From Rhizopus sp. PT2906 (Eukaryota > Mucoromycota > Mucoromycetes > Mucorales > Rhizopodaceae): DNA of 29,880 bases. The stretch covers positions 1 to 29,880 of the forward strand of contig JAMYHX010000519.1 in the NCBI GenBank assembly GCA_025529335.1, in the 5' to 3' direction. The notes under the pieces are model-generated. The model was not told the DNA's origin. It was given only the letters and a program-made list of their open reading frames with translations, and ran no database searches. The position numbers were made by a program, and so were the translations under genes. Positions 19,250-29,620 of the stretch are shown here, piece by piece; the stretch's first letter is position 1; every line of letters starts with the position of its first letter.

Positions 19250-20241
19250 CTTGCGCGTTTTTTCACTACAAGACTTATTCTTGTAATAGCTTATTTTTAA
19301 AAGCAAAATGCAGCAGACACGTGAATAAACCATTTAGAATACATCCTCCTCACTAGAGTGCAGACTATAAATAGCAGAACGATTCTTTTTCTTTTTCTTT
19401 TGTACCAAATAATAATTGCTATGTCCATTAACTCTTTACTATTTAAAAATAAGCAGATTGAAGTTAATTTGAAGTAATACATTTGTAAGTTGGTACTCAT
19501 CATCAGATTGCAATGTGCTTCTTTAAATACAGTAATTATTTGATCTATCTTCTTGTTCTTTACAAACTTCAAACATTTTTTTTTGCATACACACACTCTC
19601 TCTTTCCTTTATCTCTCTCTCTATCCAGACTATCTACTCTTATCTTTCTCTCTCGCTTGTATCCTACCACGTTTATTCCTATACAATCTGTTCTGACTAA
19701 GTTCGGGCTATGCACTTTGCTGTTCAGAAAAGAGCCAATCTACTGAGCAGGGTTGGACAGCAGCTTGTACGCTAGGTTTAGATGGGACATTTGCAGACAT
19801 ACTTGCAACCATACCTTAATCTGGCCATCGCTGTTCGAAGGGGCAATCCATTGAAGGTTTACCAGATAAAAGGCACTCAAGGGCTTGCCTTAGGCAGCTA
19901 ACTTCTCTGCTGTCCTTGACAGCAGTGCTGGCTCAGTTTCCCCCCCCTTTTTTTTTTTTATAAAATCAAAAGAGATAGGGCTCATGTCTCTACTGTTTAC
20001 CGCAATCTATGCTTTCTCTTTTTTTAAAGAGTGACAAATAAAGACAATCATTATTTGTTATCTTTATGTTTCTCTTATATTTTACATTCTACATTTACAA
20101 AGTATATAAAGAGACACACATGGTTTACCTGTGATGGCTTATGTCTATTTTCTGTAGCCCTGTAGACTATGATTAAAATAGCGACAATTGTGATTATTTT
20201 CTCTATTTCTCTATCTTTTTTATTTATTTATTTTTTTATTG
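19250..20241. other. Divergent promoter region with a strong hairpin
   Basis: About 1 kb lies between the leftward RAB3GAP2-like gene and the rightward ADCK1-like gene. It holds CT-rich runs (about 19590-19625) and a GC-richer block at about 19745-19945. That block ends in a perfect stem CTGCTGTCcttGACAGCAG (19907-19925), and gacagcag also occurs at 19756-19763. It is followed by C9 and T11 runs. Tataaa-like words lie further on. No ncRNA family could be named. Confidence 0.5.
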
Positions 20242-22119
20242 ATGAACAGAGGTCGATCAATATTGATTAGATCTTGTCCCATCGTCCAACGATCTCCCTT
20301 TTTATTACGTAGACATGTATCAAACACAACAACAGTAGCTTCTGTCAACAACAACAAACCACGCCTATTTCGGAAAGTACTTCAGGGTGCAGGACTGTTT
20401 ACCTTGGTTACTGCGAGCACAGTAGGCATCGGCGGCACTGCTCTCTACCAGACAAACGATCAGTTTCGGCATGTCGTCACTGCGCTGGAGCGTTGCAGTA
20501 TAGCAGGTGCAGTAGGAGCACAGGTAGCCTATGATTATCACCGCACACTTTCAAAAAACTATGAGTCTGAAGTAGAATTGGAATCTGCCAAAAAGCAATG
20601 CCATCAACGCTCAGCCGAAAGAGTGCTGGCAGCCATCCAACGATTAGGTGGCATCTATGTAAAGCTCGGTCAGCATATCTCAGTCATGCAGTATCTCTTG
20701 CCAAACGAGTGGTGTCAAACAATGGCTGTGTTACAGGATCGCTGTGATGCTACACCTCCTGAAGATATCAAGGCACTCTTTATCTCGGATTATGGATTGC
20801 CTGTTGAAGATATATTTGAAGAGTTTGACTGGTCGCCTATTGGTGTTGCCTCACTGGCACAAGTGCATCGAGCCAAACTCAAAAAGGAAGTTATGGAAGA
20901 ACAAGGGCTTGGAGAGAACGACGATGATGATCGATGGGTGGCCGTAAAGCTTCAACATCCCTACTTGGACGATTACTGTCAAATCGATATGGAAACAGTT
21001 TCATTCATTCTTGAGATTGTAAAAAAAGTATTCCCTGATTTTGGATTCGGTTGGTTGGCAGATGAGATGAGAGAGTCTCTGCCAAAGGAGTTGGATTTTG
21101 TTCATGAAGCGAAAAATTCACAGCGAGTGCAAGATAATTTCTTTCAAGATTGCTTACAAAAACGATTTGCTCTTGTTGTTCCTAAAGTGATTTGGGCAAA
21201 GAGAAGAATTATGTGCATGGAGTGTAGGGGGATAGCAGCATGTTTATGAAAGTTTTAATCATGGTTTTTATTAGTTATTGTAGGATCTCGAATTGATGAT
21301 TTGGAGTATATGAAGCAACATCAAATTGATCCTAAAGAGGTATCAGAAGAATTGACCCGTGTATTTTCTGAAATGATATTTATTCATGGATTTGTTCACT
21401 GTGATCCACGTAAGAAAAAAACAAGAAATCAAGCATATATAGATGACTCATTGTAAAAAACAGATCCTGGAAATGTGTTTGTTAGGCCATCCAAGTATCC
21501 AAAGCGCTCCAAGTATAATTTTGATCTTGTCTTGCTCGATCATGGCTTATATCGTGAGCTCAGTCATGAACTCAGGACAGACTATGCACATTTATGGACA
21601 TCGTTAATCAAGGGAGATGAAGTAGGCATTCGCAAGTACTCATACAATGTTGCAGGCACAGAAGGATATCAGCTATTTGCATGTATGCTCACCGGAAGAG
21701 AATGGGACAAGATAAATCAATCAGATCTAAGCTCGGTTAGAACAGAACAAGAAGTGGGCAGACTATCTGAAGGTGCTATTGAGAGATTGGTAGAAGTGGC
21801 TGATATCTTGGGTAAACTGCCTCGTCCAGTGTTATTACTTTTAAAAACAAATGATCTTTTACGTCACGTGGATGAAAGATTGAATGATACACATGATGAG
21901 CGTAATACTTATGTGATCATGGGCACTTATTGTGCTAAAGCAGTGTGGCTGGATACCAAAAAGATTATTATAGACAAGATAAGAATGATGGGATTTAGAT
22001 TTAATCTTTTGAGTGAATTATTTAAAGCTTGGTGGCAATATGAGTCTTTAGCTTATGCCTTGTGGTTTTATCAGTTGACGACAAAATGGATTCAAAGGAT
22101 GTCTCTCTTTTTATCATAG
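20242..22119 (+). CDS. MCP2: ADCK1/Cqd2 (Mcp2)-like mitochondrial atypical kinase
   Basis: UbiB/ABC1-family protein. Exons: 20242-21223, 21275-21409, 21464-22119 (introns of 51 and 54 nt); 590 residues. The start has an Arg-rich presequence (about 1-30), then a hydrophobic helix (about 50-68). Family motifs: KLGQ in GGIYVKLGQHIS (about 137-147), the Ala-rich loop IGVASLAQVH (200-209), VAVKLQHP with the ATP-site Lys (about 236), MEFIVGSRIDDLEYM across the first splice, HCDPHPGN (about 369-376, split by the second intron) and DHGLY in place of DFG (about 398). KxGQ with HCDPHPGN and DHG favours the ADCK1/Cqd2 branch, linked in yeast to mitochondrial lipid and coenzyme Q distribution in the inner membrane. 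The stop is 58 bp from the next ATG. Confidence 0.92.
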
Positions 22120-22177
22120 AATAAAATAATAAATAATTTCTCTTTCTCTTTTTTTTCTTTTCTTTTTTTTTATATAA
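22120..22177 (+). promoter_or_regulatory. 58-bp ADCK1-like/mitofissin spacer
   Basis: The spacer starts with aataaa (22120-22125), a likely poly(A) signal for the upstream gene. It continues as a pure pyrimidine tract and ends in tatataa (22171-22177) directly against the mitofissin ATG. Terminator and core promoter therefore have to overlap, unless one transcript covers both genes. Confidence 0.5.
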
Positions 22178-22476
22178 ATGTCTAAACTCATTCATTACGC
22201 TTTTGACGCCTTATTAATCTCTGCTTTTCTTGCTGGAATCAAGCGATCTACTGGACTTCAGTAATATTCTTTTTTAATGGTTTTCTTTCTTTCTTTTAAC
22301 TTTTTTTTAATAGTGCTGCAACAGATAAAATAGAGAATAAAACTATAAGAAGCTATGTCGAAAAATACCTTGGATTTGGTGAATGGGTGTTTGATATGAC
22401 TGTACTTTATTTAAACCACTCTTCATATTTCATAAACAGAGGATCAGCTACAAATGATAAAAGAACAACACACTAA
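22178..22476 (+). CDS. ATG44: DUF1748 family protein, mitofissin (Atg44)-like
   Basis: Two exons, 22178-22260 and 22314-22476, with a 53-nt GT-AG intron (donor gtaata, acceptor taatag); 81 residues, the usual size of this family. The protein has KLIHYAFDALLISAFLAGIK and RSTGL, then RSYVEKYLGFGEWVFD and a final YLNHSSYF, the hallmark pattern of DUF1748. Yeast members (mitofissin, Atg44/Mdi1) sit in the mitochondrial intermembrane space and drive membrane fission during mitophagy. The role here is inferred from that family. It faces the convergent HEM3 gene, with 131 bp between stops. Its small size and split frame make it easy for gene callers to miss. Confidence 0.9.
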
Positions 22477-22607
22477 TAAAAAGGGGAGGAAGTCGGCATT
22501 TTAATTATCACTTTTTGACAATTTACACTTTTCTTTTTGTTATGCGCAGCAATAGAGTTTATAATGTTTGATGAATCGTCATATATTTTATTGACATGAA
22601 TATAGTT

Positions 22608-23732
22608 TTATTTATGAGCCAATTCCTCTAAAATTTTGTCTGCTCCATTTTTCAGTAAAGCTTCTGCAACTGAACGACCCAATGTCTCTGCTAATGCTTC
22701 CTTTGCTTCCTGAGTCTTTGCCTCTTCAAGGCTCACTTCATCTTGATGCTCTACTACGTGTTGTCCATCAAGACTGGCCACTAAGCCATGTAACCAAAGT
22801 GTATTGTTTTCTAATCTTGTATTAACACCAATAGGCACACTACAACCACCTTCCAATTTACGCATGAGAGCACGCTCTGCTAAACATGTAATTCTGGTAT
22901 CGGCATGATTTAAGGGTTGCAACATGGCAATTGTATCCTCATCTCCTTCTCTACATTCAATAGCGAGTGCACCTTGAGAAACAGCGTGAAGGGAGTCTGA
23001 AGGCGGTAATACTTGTGAAATGCGGTTTCCTAAATTCAATCGTACAAGACCTGCTACAGCTAAAACGATACCACTGAATGGTCCATTCTCATCATCCAAT
23101 TTAGCTAATCGTGTGTTTCTAACATAGAGAAATATACATTAATATCCTTATCTCATTCTTTTTCTTTAGCAATGTTATTTGACTTACAAGTTTCCTCTCT
23201 ATAAAATAACATTAGTTCTATTTTCTATATTACTCTTTTCTTTACTTACCACATCCTTAAACTCCAAATGAGGGTATCTACGCTTTAACTGAGCTACTCT
23301 TCGAAGGGAGCTTGTGCCAATAACGGATCCTGGTGGCAAATCCTTAATTGTCTTTCCTTTGTTTCGTTCATTCAATACAAGTGCATCGCTAGGATCTTCA
23401 CGTTCCATAATAGCACCTAAGGTCATACCGGGTGGTAACATGGTTGGTAAATCCTTTAGACAATGAACAACAAAATCAACCTTGTTATTGGCCAATGCAA
23501 TTTCTAACTCTTTAGTGAACAAGGCCTTTTCACCAATTTTGCTTAAAGCTTTATCCATAATATTATCTCCCAGAGTTGACATGGCTTCAATGGTAAACTC
23601 GTGATCTGGATATAAGGCTTGAAGTGTATCACGCACCATATATGTTTGAACTAGAGCAAGTTGAGATTTACGAGTGCCAATGACAAAACTCTTCTTTGAG
23701 GCATTATTATTTCTTTCAGTTGTTGAGGCCAT
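22608..23732 (-). CDS. HEM3: Porphobilinogen deaminase (hydroxymethylbilane synthase)
   Basis: Joins four porphobilinogen units into hydroxymethylbilane in haem synthesis; cytosolic. Exons on the minus strand: 23250-23732, the 11-nt microexon 23188-23198, and 22608-23118; introns 51 and 69 nt; 334 residues, normal for the family. Seen: IGTRKSQLALVQT near the start, the catalytic Asp in HCLKDLPT (about residue 94), GTSSLRRVAQLKRRYP, RGNLNTRLAKLD (RGN and part of Leu from the microexon), AVSQGALAIE and the dipyrromethane-cofactor Cys in EGGCSVPIGV (about 257). The active site looks complete. The ATG is preceded by an (att)n run and by the end of VPS1, 101 bp upstream on the same strand. Confidence 0.96.
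23188..23198 (-). other. 11-nt microexon of HEM3
   Basis: AGAGGAAACTT lies between the acceptor ttttatag and the donor gtaagt. It codes RGN plus two bases of Leu, completed by A from exon 3, which restores RGNLNTRL, a conserved substrate- and cofactor-binding block. Skipping it removes 11 nt and shifts the frame. Confidence 0.88.
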
Positions 23733-23779
23733 ATTATTATTATTATTATTATTATTAGAGAGAGAAAAAAAAAAAAAAG
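23731..23779. repeat. (att)n and poly-A run upstream of HEM3
   Basis: About seven att units (from 23733) followed by a purine-rich poly-A stretch fill half of the 101-bp gap between the HEM3 start and the VPS1 stop. They are probably part of the HEM3 promoter or leader. Confidence 0.8.
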
Positions 23780-23833
23780 AGGGAAAAGGCCCCTTGAAAT
23801 ATACTTTTTATTTTTAAACTCAAATCACTTGTT

Positions 23834-26290
23834 TCACATTGAGTTCTTGATCAAGTCAAAAGCTTGTTTATAAACATTCAGCATCGTTTTACATCTTTCT
23901 CTTTCACGAGAGATCATTTCGTCTTCTTGAAGTAATTCATTAAAGCATTCTTCTTTATACAAGGCTGATACAAGTCTATTCTGTACTGATTCTCGAGAAT
24001 GGTTGACAAGTAGATGCATGATAGATTTAGGTACCAGGTCTTGAATGTTTCTTCGTACAATGTTGAAATAACTATTAATAAGAGTGCCTATATAATAATA
24101 TCATATATGCGTTATTAACATATATAAATAGAAATAATTTAACATACGGATCAATTGTGTCTCTAATTCTTCTCTATCTGTTGCTTCCTCTTCTAACGAT
24201 GTCTGTTCCAATTTCTTAATAATCTCATTCTGCATCATACTATTCACCGACACAAAGGGTGCAGACTGTGCCTTGGTCATCATCTCTTGTAATCCTGCGG
24301 CTGGTTTTTCATTTTTGTTGGATCCAAAGAAATAATTCAATAATGATTCTCTAGATGAGAGGTTGTTCTCCTGATCAACTCCTACTACAACAGCTTCATG
24401 AGCAGCAATCAAGTCTGCTTTTTGCTTTGATTCTAATAATTGCTGACGACGTTTCAATGCTTCTATCTTCTTTTTCTTTCTTGTTTCCTGCTCTAAATTA
24501 GCCATAGCTCCAGCTGCTCCTAGGAAGTCAGGATGGTTGGTATTGATGTATGCTCTTTCAATAGCGATCAAGCTTTCAACATAGGTAACAGTTGGACCCA
24601 ATCTTTCTCGTAATAGTTCCGAAACAACTTCTATTAATTTTTGATGGAGTCTTGGGTATCTTAATAGTTCCTATACTCATATAAGTATTTTTTTTGTCTT
24701 TCATATATATACACACACACATACCATTGTATCTGAATTATGACAAACTTTCATCAGTTCTTCATAGACCATCTCTACACACCTTAGACTGGGCGCTTCC
24801 AACAATTTAATCTGTGGTCTGACTAGCAAGTCAAATGCTAATTCGGGTACAAATAGCGAAGGACGAGGACCTGTTGAGTTACGAATGGCAGTACGAATAT
24901 CATGGTCGGATAGATTGGAGCAAGGGGGTATAGCTTCTAATGATTGTTTGAATATGCTGTTGAATATATAATAAATTCGTGCACCACCACATCTACATGT
25001 ACAATGTAAGCTCATGATCTATATGTCTATCAAACTTTCACTTACAACTCTTTGGTAGACATTTCAGATGATGTTCCATCAATAGCAGCAACAAAATCAT
25101 TAGCAAATTTGGTCAATAACCTTAAAACAAGTGGTCCTTTCTCTATTGGCTCCGCTGCTTTCGTCGATTCGCCATACTGTGCCAACTCTTGTTGTTTTTC
25201 AGTAATCAGACTACTCAATCTCGTCCTCAGTTCTGGTAGTTTTTCTTTAATATGAGCCAACAAGATCTACACCCATAGATTAGACTCTTTTTTCTCTTTT
25301 TTTTTTTCGGAAATACCTGGTTCAATTGCTTATTTAAATACTGTGTTCCACATCGAGATGCAATGCTGCGATAAGCTGGATGCTGTCTAAAGAACTCATT
25401 TTCGGCTTCAAGTGCTAGATGCATAGGCTTATTTGTCAAAATATCCTGTTGACTTCGATTTACTACACCAATAAATCCCAACTTTAAAGGATAGGCCTTT
25501 CCTGCTAATATATCCAAAGCATGTGTACCAGCATCCATCAAGTCTAATTTTGTGAGCACACCAATCGTCCTTTTACCATCTGGGTCCACTTGTCTGGCTA
25601 GTTTCAAACTATCGGAATTGACAAGATCTGAATTGGCAGGTGTAACAGCCAGGATGATACTGTTTGGATTTGATATATAATCCATCACTAAGCTGCGTAT
25701 TTGTTGCTCTATATCACTTGGTTGATCCCCTGAATTTTTAGGAGTTATTATTTTTTCTTCCTCTCTTTTTCTTTATATTTTTATATAAATTACCTATAGG
25801 AATCTATATGAAAGCAAAGGAAGGTAAGTACATCATGTATATTTATTCCGCGTGTGTGTGCCCTAACCTTTGTCAACCCCGGTAAGTCCACCAAGGTTAA
25901 GTTGAGTACTTTGGGAGAATAGATACGAAGATGAATAGGCATTTTAGAGATACCCTTGTTGACACCTGCCAGACGACTTGTCTCGCGTTCAATCTCTTCA
26001 CGAATTTCACTGAATTCATAAAACTTTTTGTCCTTGATGTGTAAGAATTCACCATATTCTAAAGCTGAAGGCTGATGTAATGTCACTAATTGAAGTACCA
26101 GTGGTCTCCTTGTCACAATGCCACTTCCTCTCGGTAAAAAGTCACGTTGAACAAAGGTCTCCAGGACAGAGGATTTACCAGAGGATTGAGAACCAACGAC
26201 GGTAATAAGAGGTAAATCAAGCGAGTTGTCTGCGCCCACAGAGGCAGCCACTGTTTGCAGCTTATTCATTAGCTCAATCAGATTGGACAT
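23834..26290 (-). CDS. VPS1: Dynamin-like GTPase Vps1
   Basis: Acts in vacuolar sorting, endosomal traffic and peroxisome fission. Seven exons on the minus strand: 25868-26290, microexon 25794-25803, 25317-25729, 25046-25266, 24725-24992, 24148-24670, 23834-24087; 703 residues, nearly the length of yeast Vps1. GTPase motifs: GSQSSGKSS (33-41), DLPG (135-138), TKLD (204-207), VVNRSQQD. The stalk carries LCGGARIYYIF and NSTGPRPSLFVPELAFDLLV. The blocks INTNHPDFLGAAGAM and NIQDLVPKSIMHLLVNH point to Vps1 rather than Dnm1. The GED ends the protein (about 620-703), and no PH domain is present. The insert between middle domain and GED is charged and Gln-rich. The single 10-nt exon supplies IPI and one base of Gly in the GTPase switch 2 region. 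Confidence 0.95.
25794..25803 (-). other. 10-nt microexon of VPS1
   Basis: ATTCCTATAG lies between the acceptor catatag and the donor gtaatt, flanked by two 64-nt introns. It joins LPGLTK to GDQPSDIE as LTK-IPIG-DQ, matching the conserved TKVPVGDQP of dynamins. Skipping it would shift the frame right after the G3 motif. Confidence 0.85.
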
Positions 26291-27699
26291 TTTTGTTGTC
26301 TATTCTAAACTACAACGCAAAAAAGGTGTGTGTGTGTGTGTGTAAAAAGGTGTGGCGAGGAGCAGGGCAGAGATTACAACTTGCTGAAAAAAAAAAATTA
26401 AAAAGAGCGCACATACATTTTTAGTCCGCAAAAATCAGTCAGTTGGTGAAACGAAGACGAAAAATGTGATACACGCCTGCCCATGGTTATTGTAGATGGA
26501 TTTAATCCACAGATTGGGTTGATCCCACCCGAGAAAGAATTGAATTGAAAATTATTATGTATGCTAGCATAGAAGGATATGTGGAAAAGAAGTACCTTGT
26601 TTGTCTTTTATTTATATATATGGAATATAAAGCGTAGCTCAGAGAGCGTATGTCATATTAGAAACCGAAGTGGAGCCAATTATGATTGTGCTAGGCACAA
26701 CATACAGTCAAAGTACAGTGAAAAAATCATTGGCCATTTTTAATTTTTTATTGACTTATTTAAAAGATTGATTTGAGTTTAGTGATTCCACTCCCATTGT
26801 TCGCTTTTCAATAAACAAAGTTCACTTTGGTTTCCTGTCAAAGGTCGATTTTTAAAAAGTTCAACCTTCACTTTTTCATTGGTCCATATTTCGTTTTGGT
26901 AGCAGCACAATCTTCGCATTTGCATTTTCCAAAACTCGCTTTTGTTGCCATCAAAACTCATCATTAAGCTTTTGATCCAAGGCTAAAAGCATCCAAGCTT
27001 ATTGTGTTTGACATGTTTTCGATTATGTTACTTCTCGTTCTGCGTAGTACACGTTGGATACACTCATCTTTCTCCTTGAACAATCTATATACGTACTTTA
27101 TTATTGCATAAAGGCTGTTGGCTTAATAGAATATTTAAACAAAAAAAGGAAAGCTCTAATCTTGCTGAAATACATTTTCTTCTACTTTGAATTAATTCCT
27201 GTAATAAGCAGTTCGTTTCTTTATTTGTTTATATTGAATAAATAGAAAGTGAAAGAATGAAATGAAAAACGAACGCGTGTGTAGTAGGTGTCGTATTCTA
27301 CGTTGAATAAGGGTCAATAAGCAGTATCTACATACTGTATTTTAATCTAAAATGAGAAGAACTACTTTTCATTTTGAGACACTTTTGCTTGGACGCCTTT
27401 TTTTATATATGTATATGTATATAGATGAAGACACTATGGTCACCTCAATCCTACTTCTTTATTAATACATCTATCCCAAAACGATTCAGAATGTGTAGTA
27501 TCAAGCAGAACTTAATATCCAAAATAAAAAAAATATGAAAACAGAAACAAGATGTGATCAGACTAGCTGACTATAAAGAAAGCACCTATCCTCGGTAATG
27601 AATTACCTTTAAATAAAAAAAAATAAACGCCCGCCAGTCCAACATTTTATGTTCAATAAAGGTTGCTAGGTGTCCTAGCGTCCTAGCAAAATTATTCTG
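26291..27699. other. VPS1 upstream region and non-coding DNA
   Basis: No gene was recognised. A (gt)n run lies at about 26325-26342 in the VPS1 leader or promoter. Frames at 26779-26964 and 27054-27245 lack any known motif and look like chance. At 26800-26950 short words such as aaagcgag, aaacgaa and caaagtgaac recur on the minus strand and vaguely resemble the iterated words near the end of the Tc1/mariner copy at 28010-28108, but not closely enough to call an element. Confidence 0.5.
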
Positions 27700-28110
27700 T
27701 CAGGATCTAAAAAACCATCTGCACCGCTCTATACCTCAGATATTATCACTAGCTTAATCTAAATGAGAGGTTGTAGAGCTATATATCTTCCCCCATATTC
27801 CCCCTGAGCTCAATCCTATTGAAAACTTCTGGTCCATTGTCAAGAATTCGGTTAAGCGAAGTGAATTTACAGAAACAGAAGATTTGAAAACCAGAATTGC
27901 CGAAGCCAGTGGAAGTGTTGGTAGAAAGACCCTCTACAACATCGCCAAACATTCTGTTAATAATTTTGAAAAATGCTTTAATAAAAAATCACACTAGTTA
28001 ATATTTTGTAATTTTTTAAGAGCGAACTTTTCAAATGTAAAAACGAACTTTGGACGACAAAAGTAAATTTAGTACTTTGGAAAACAAACTTTGGGGGTGG
28101 GGCCCCTGTA
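27690..28110 (+). mobile_element. Tc1/mariner-like transposase 3' fragment with right TIR (copy C)
   Basis: Decayed end of a third DDE transposase. APLYTSDIITSLI, a TAA, then MRGCRAIYLPPYSP run up to TGA at 27805-27807. In the +1 frame the protein goes on with ELNPIENFW (third catalytic Glu) and stays open for 63 codons to TAG at 27995-27997. The break is TCC CCC TGA GCT, identical to copy B although the surrounding bases differ. Downstream, gaactttt, gaactttgg and aaactttgggg words lead to a right end ggtggggcccctg followed by TA (28109-28110), the usual TA target duplication. No left end was found, so the 5' part is lost. Confidence 0.82.
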
Positions 28111-28371
28111 TACTCATCATATCATATATTGCAGCAGTTACATAGTAATGTTTAAAAATAAATTTTTGATCTGCAGAAAATGTTACATGGTTCGTATGTA
28201 GCATAGATTTCCATGTATCTACCTGATATGAAATCTACGTAATGTTGCTTTGGTGCCGGTCTAAATGCTTTTTTGTTTATATATTCAATGTGTAAATTGT
28301 AAAATAAATAATTGTAAAGTAAAAATATGAAGTATAGGAGGTATAAGTATAACAAGAGAATTCTATATAAT

Positions 28372-29620
28372 CTAATCCTTTGTAACTGCCTTGAATACAT
28401 GTTGACCCATTAATTTTGCGACAAGATCACTCATAATTTCCTGTTCGACAATGACTTCAATGGAGCCTGCTGCATAAGTCTGCCAATAAATTTGATTTTC
28501 CGCACTAAGCCTTTCTTTTACTGATCGCATCTTCATCTACCATTGTTTCACCATCCTTTGTAAGTTGACAAAGCTCATCAAAATTTTCGTGCCATAAAGT
28601 AGCTTGGCGTTGCTATAATAGCTTTCGAGCAATTTCTGCTGAAGGGAGAGAAGTTGGGAGTGATGACTTTGTACGAAGTGAACCTGCCAAGGTGAAAAGA
28701 TATAAGTGAACTGCAGTAGCTAATTCTTTTCGATATGGATTCATTGGATTCATGATTTTCTTGCGGACTTCGGTAGAAATGAAAGTTTGTGTAGTTAATA
28801 AATACTCAACCCACTATAAAATGTGCTGTTCATGCTCTAGTATTTGACCATACACGGATAGGAAAAGTGTCCTTAGTGATGCGTTGTTCCATTTGCGCCA
28901 ATCCAAGCATTTGACATGCAAGCTGATGTTGTCTTCTTAAAATTTTCGTATGGAGTTGATAATCAGCCAACGCATATGTATAACGATGTGATTGAGTATT
29001 TTCTTGAGAAACCAGAAAGGCGGCTTTTGAAAACTGAATACCTGTAGCAATGAGTAAATCAGACAAGTGCTTTCGAAGCATTTTTTGAGCCCAAACTGGC
29101 CAGAGTAATTGATCTATAATGAGCACTGCTGAAATAGCAAATATAGATGTCAAGGTTCTTTTCCAGACAGGGGCACAAAGATCTTCTTTATTAACGTCCA
29201 TATAGCCAGTAGAGGTGATTACTGTTAATGTCAACAATGAAATGAAACCAATTCGAGGGTACTTGTAGGCTAAAAAACAGTACCACATGGGGTATTTGAA
29301 ATACAAGAGTTAAAATTCCCAATATGTAAGGTCTTTCATTTCTATCAGCAGCTAATAAACAGATGTATCCGGCAACAGCACCAATGATCGTGGCTAAAAG
29401 ACGAAACAAGCATTGAAGTGCAGTAGATCCCACAGTAAAATTAAATGCAACCATTGCGGAAAGCAAACCCCATTGACCATGGTTATTCTGTGTAAAAACT
29501 TATAGAGTTATTAACAATTACCAATAAAACTTTATGCATACTTACATTATAAAGCTCATTTACTCCAGGGAATCTAGGACACCATGTCCTGAACAGTCGA
29601 TTGTATGCCCATCTTCATAT
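28372..29620 (-). pseudogene. Decayed FUSC/ArAE-type membrane exporter
   Basis: Related to fungal aromatic-acid-exporter-like proteins (ArAE_2/FUSC families), multi-pass membrane proteins. The reading frame, in pieces on the minus strand, shows WAYNRLFRTWCPRFPGV, a 58-nt intron (29488-29545), NNHGQWGLLSAMVAFNFTVG, several membrane helices, VWKRTLTSIFAISAVLIIDQ, LLWPVWAQKMLRKHL and a long cytoplasmic tail to about 28372. Lesions: one extra C in a CCCC run (29289-29292), a frame change near 28860, TAG at 28814-28816, TAG at 28613-28615 and TAG plus frame change at 28505-28507. This many breaks argue for a true pseudogene rather than sequencing error. The 5' end is unclear and may run on past 29760. 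Confidence 0.8.

Noticed and set aside
26779..26964. 61-codon minus-strand frame
   Set aside because: Rich in repeated words, with no homology recognised and no gene structure around it.
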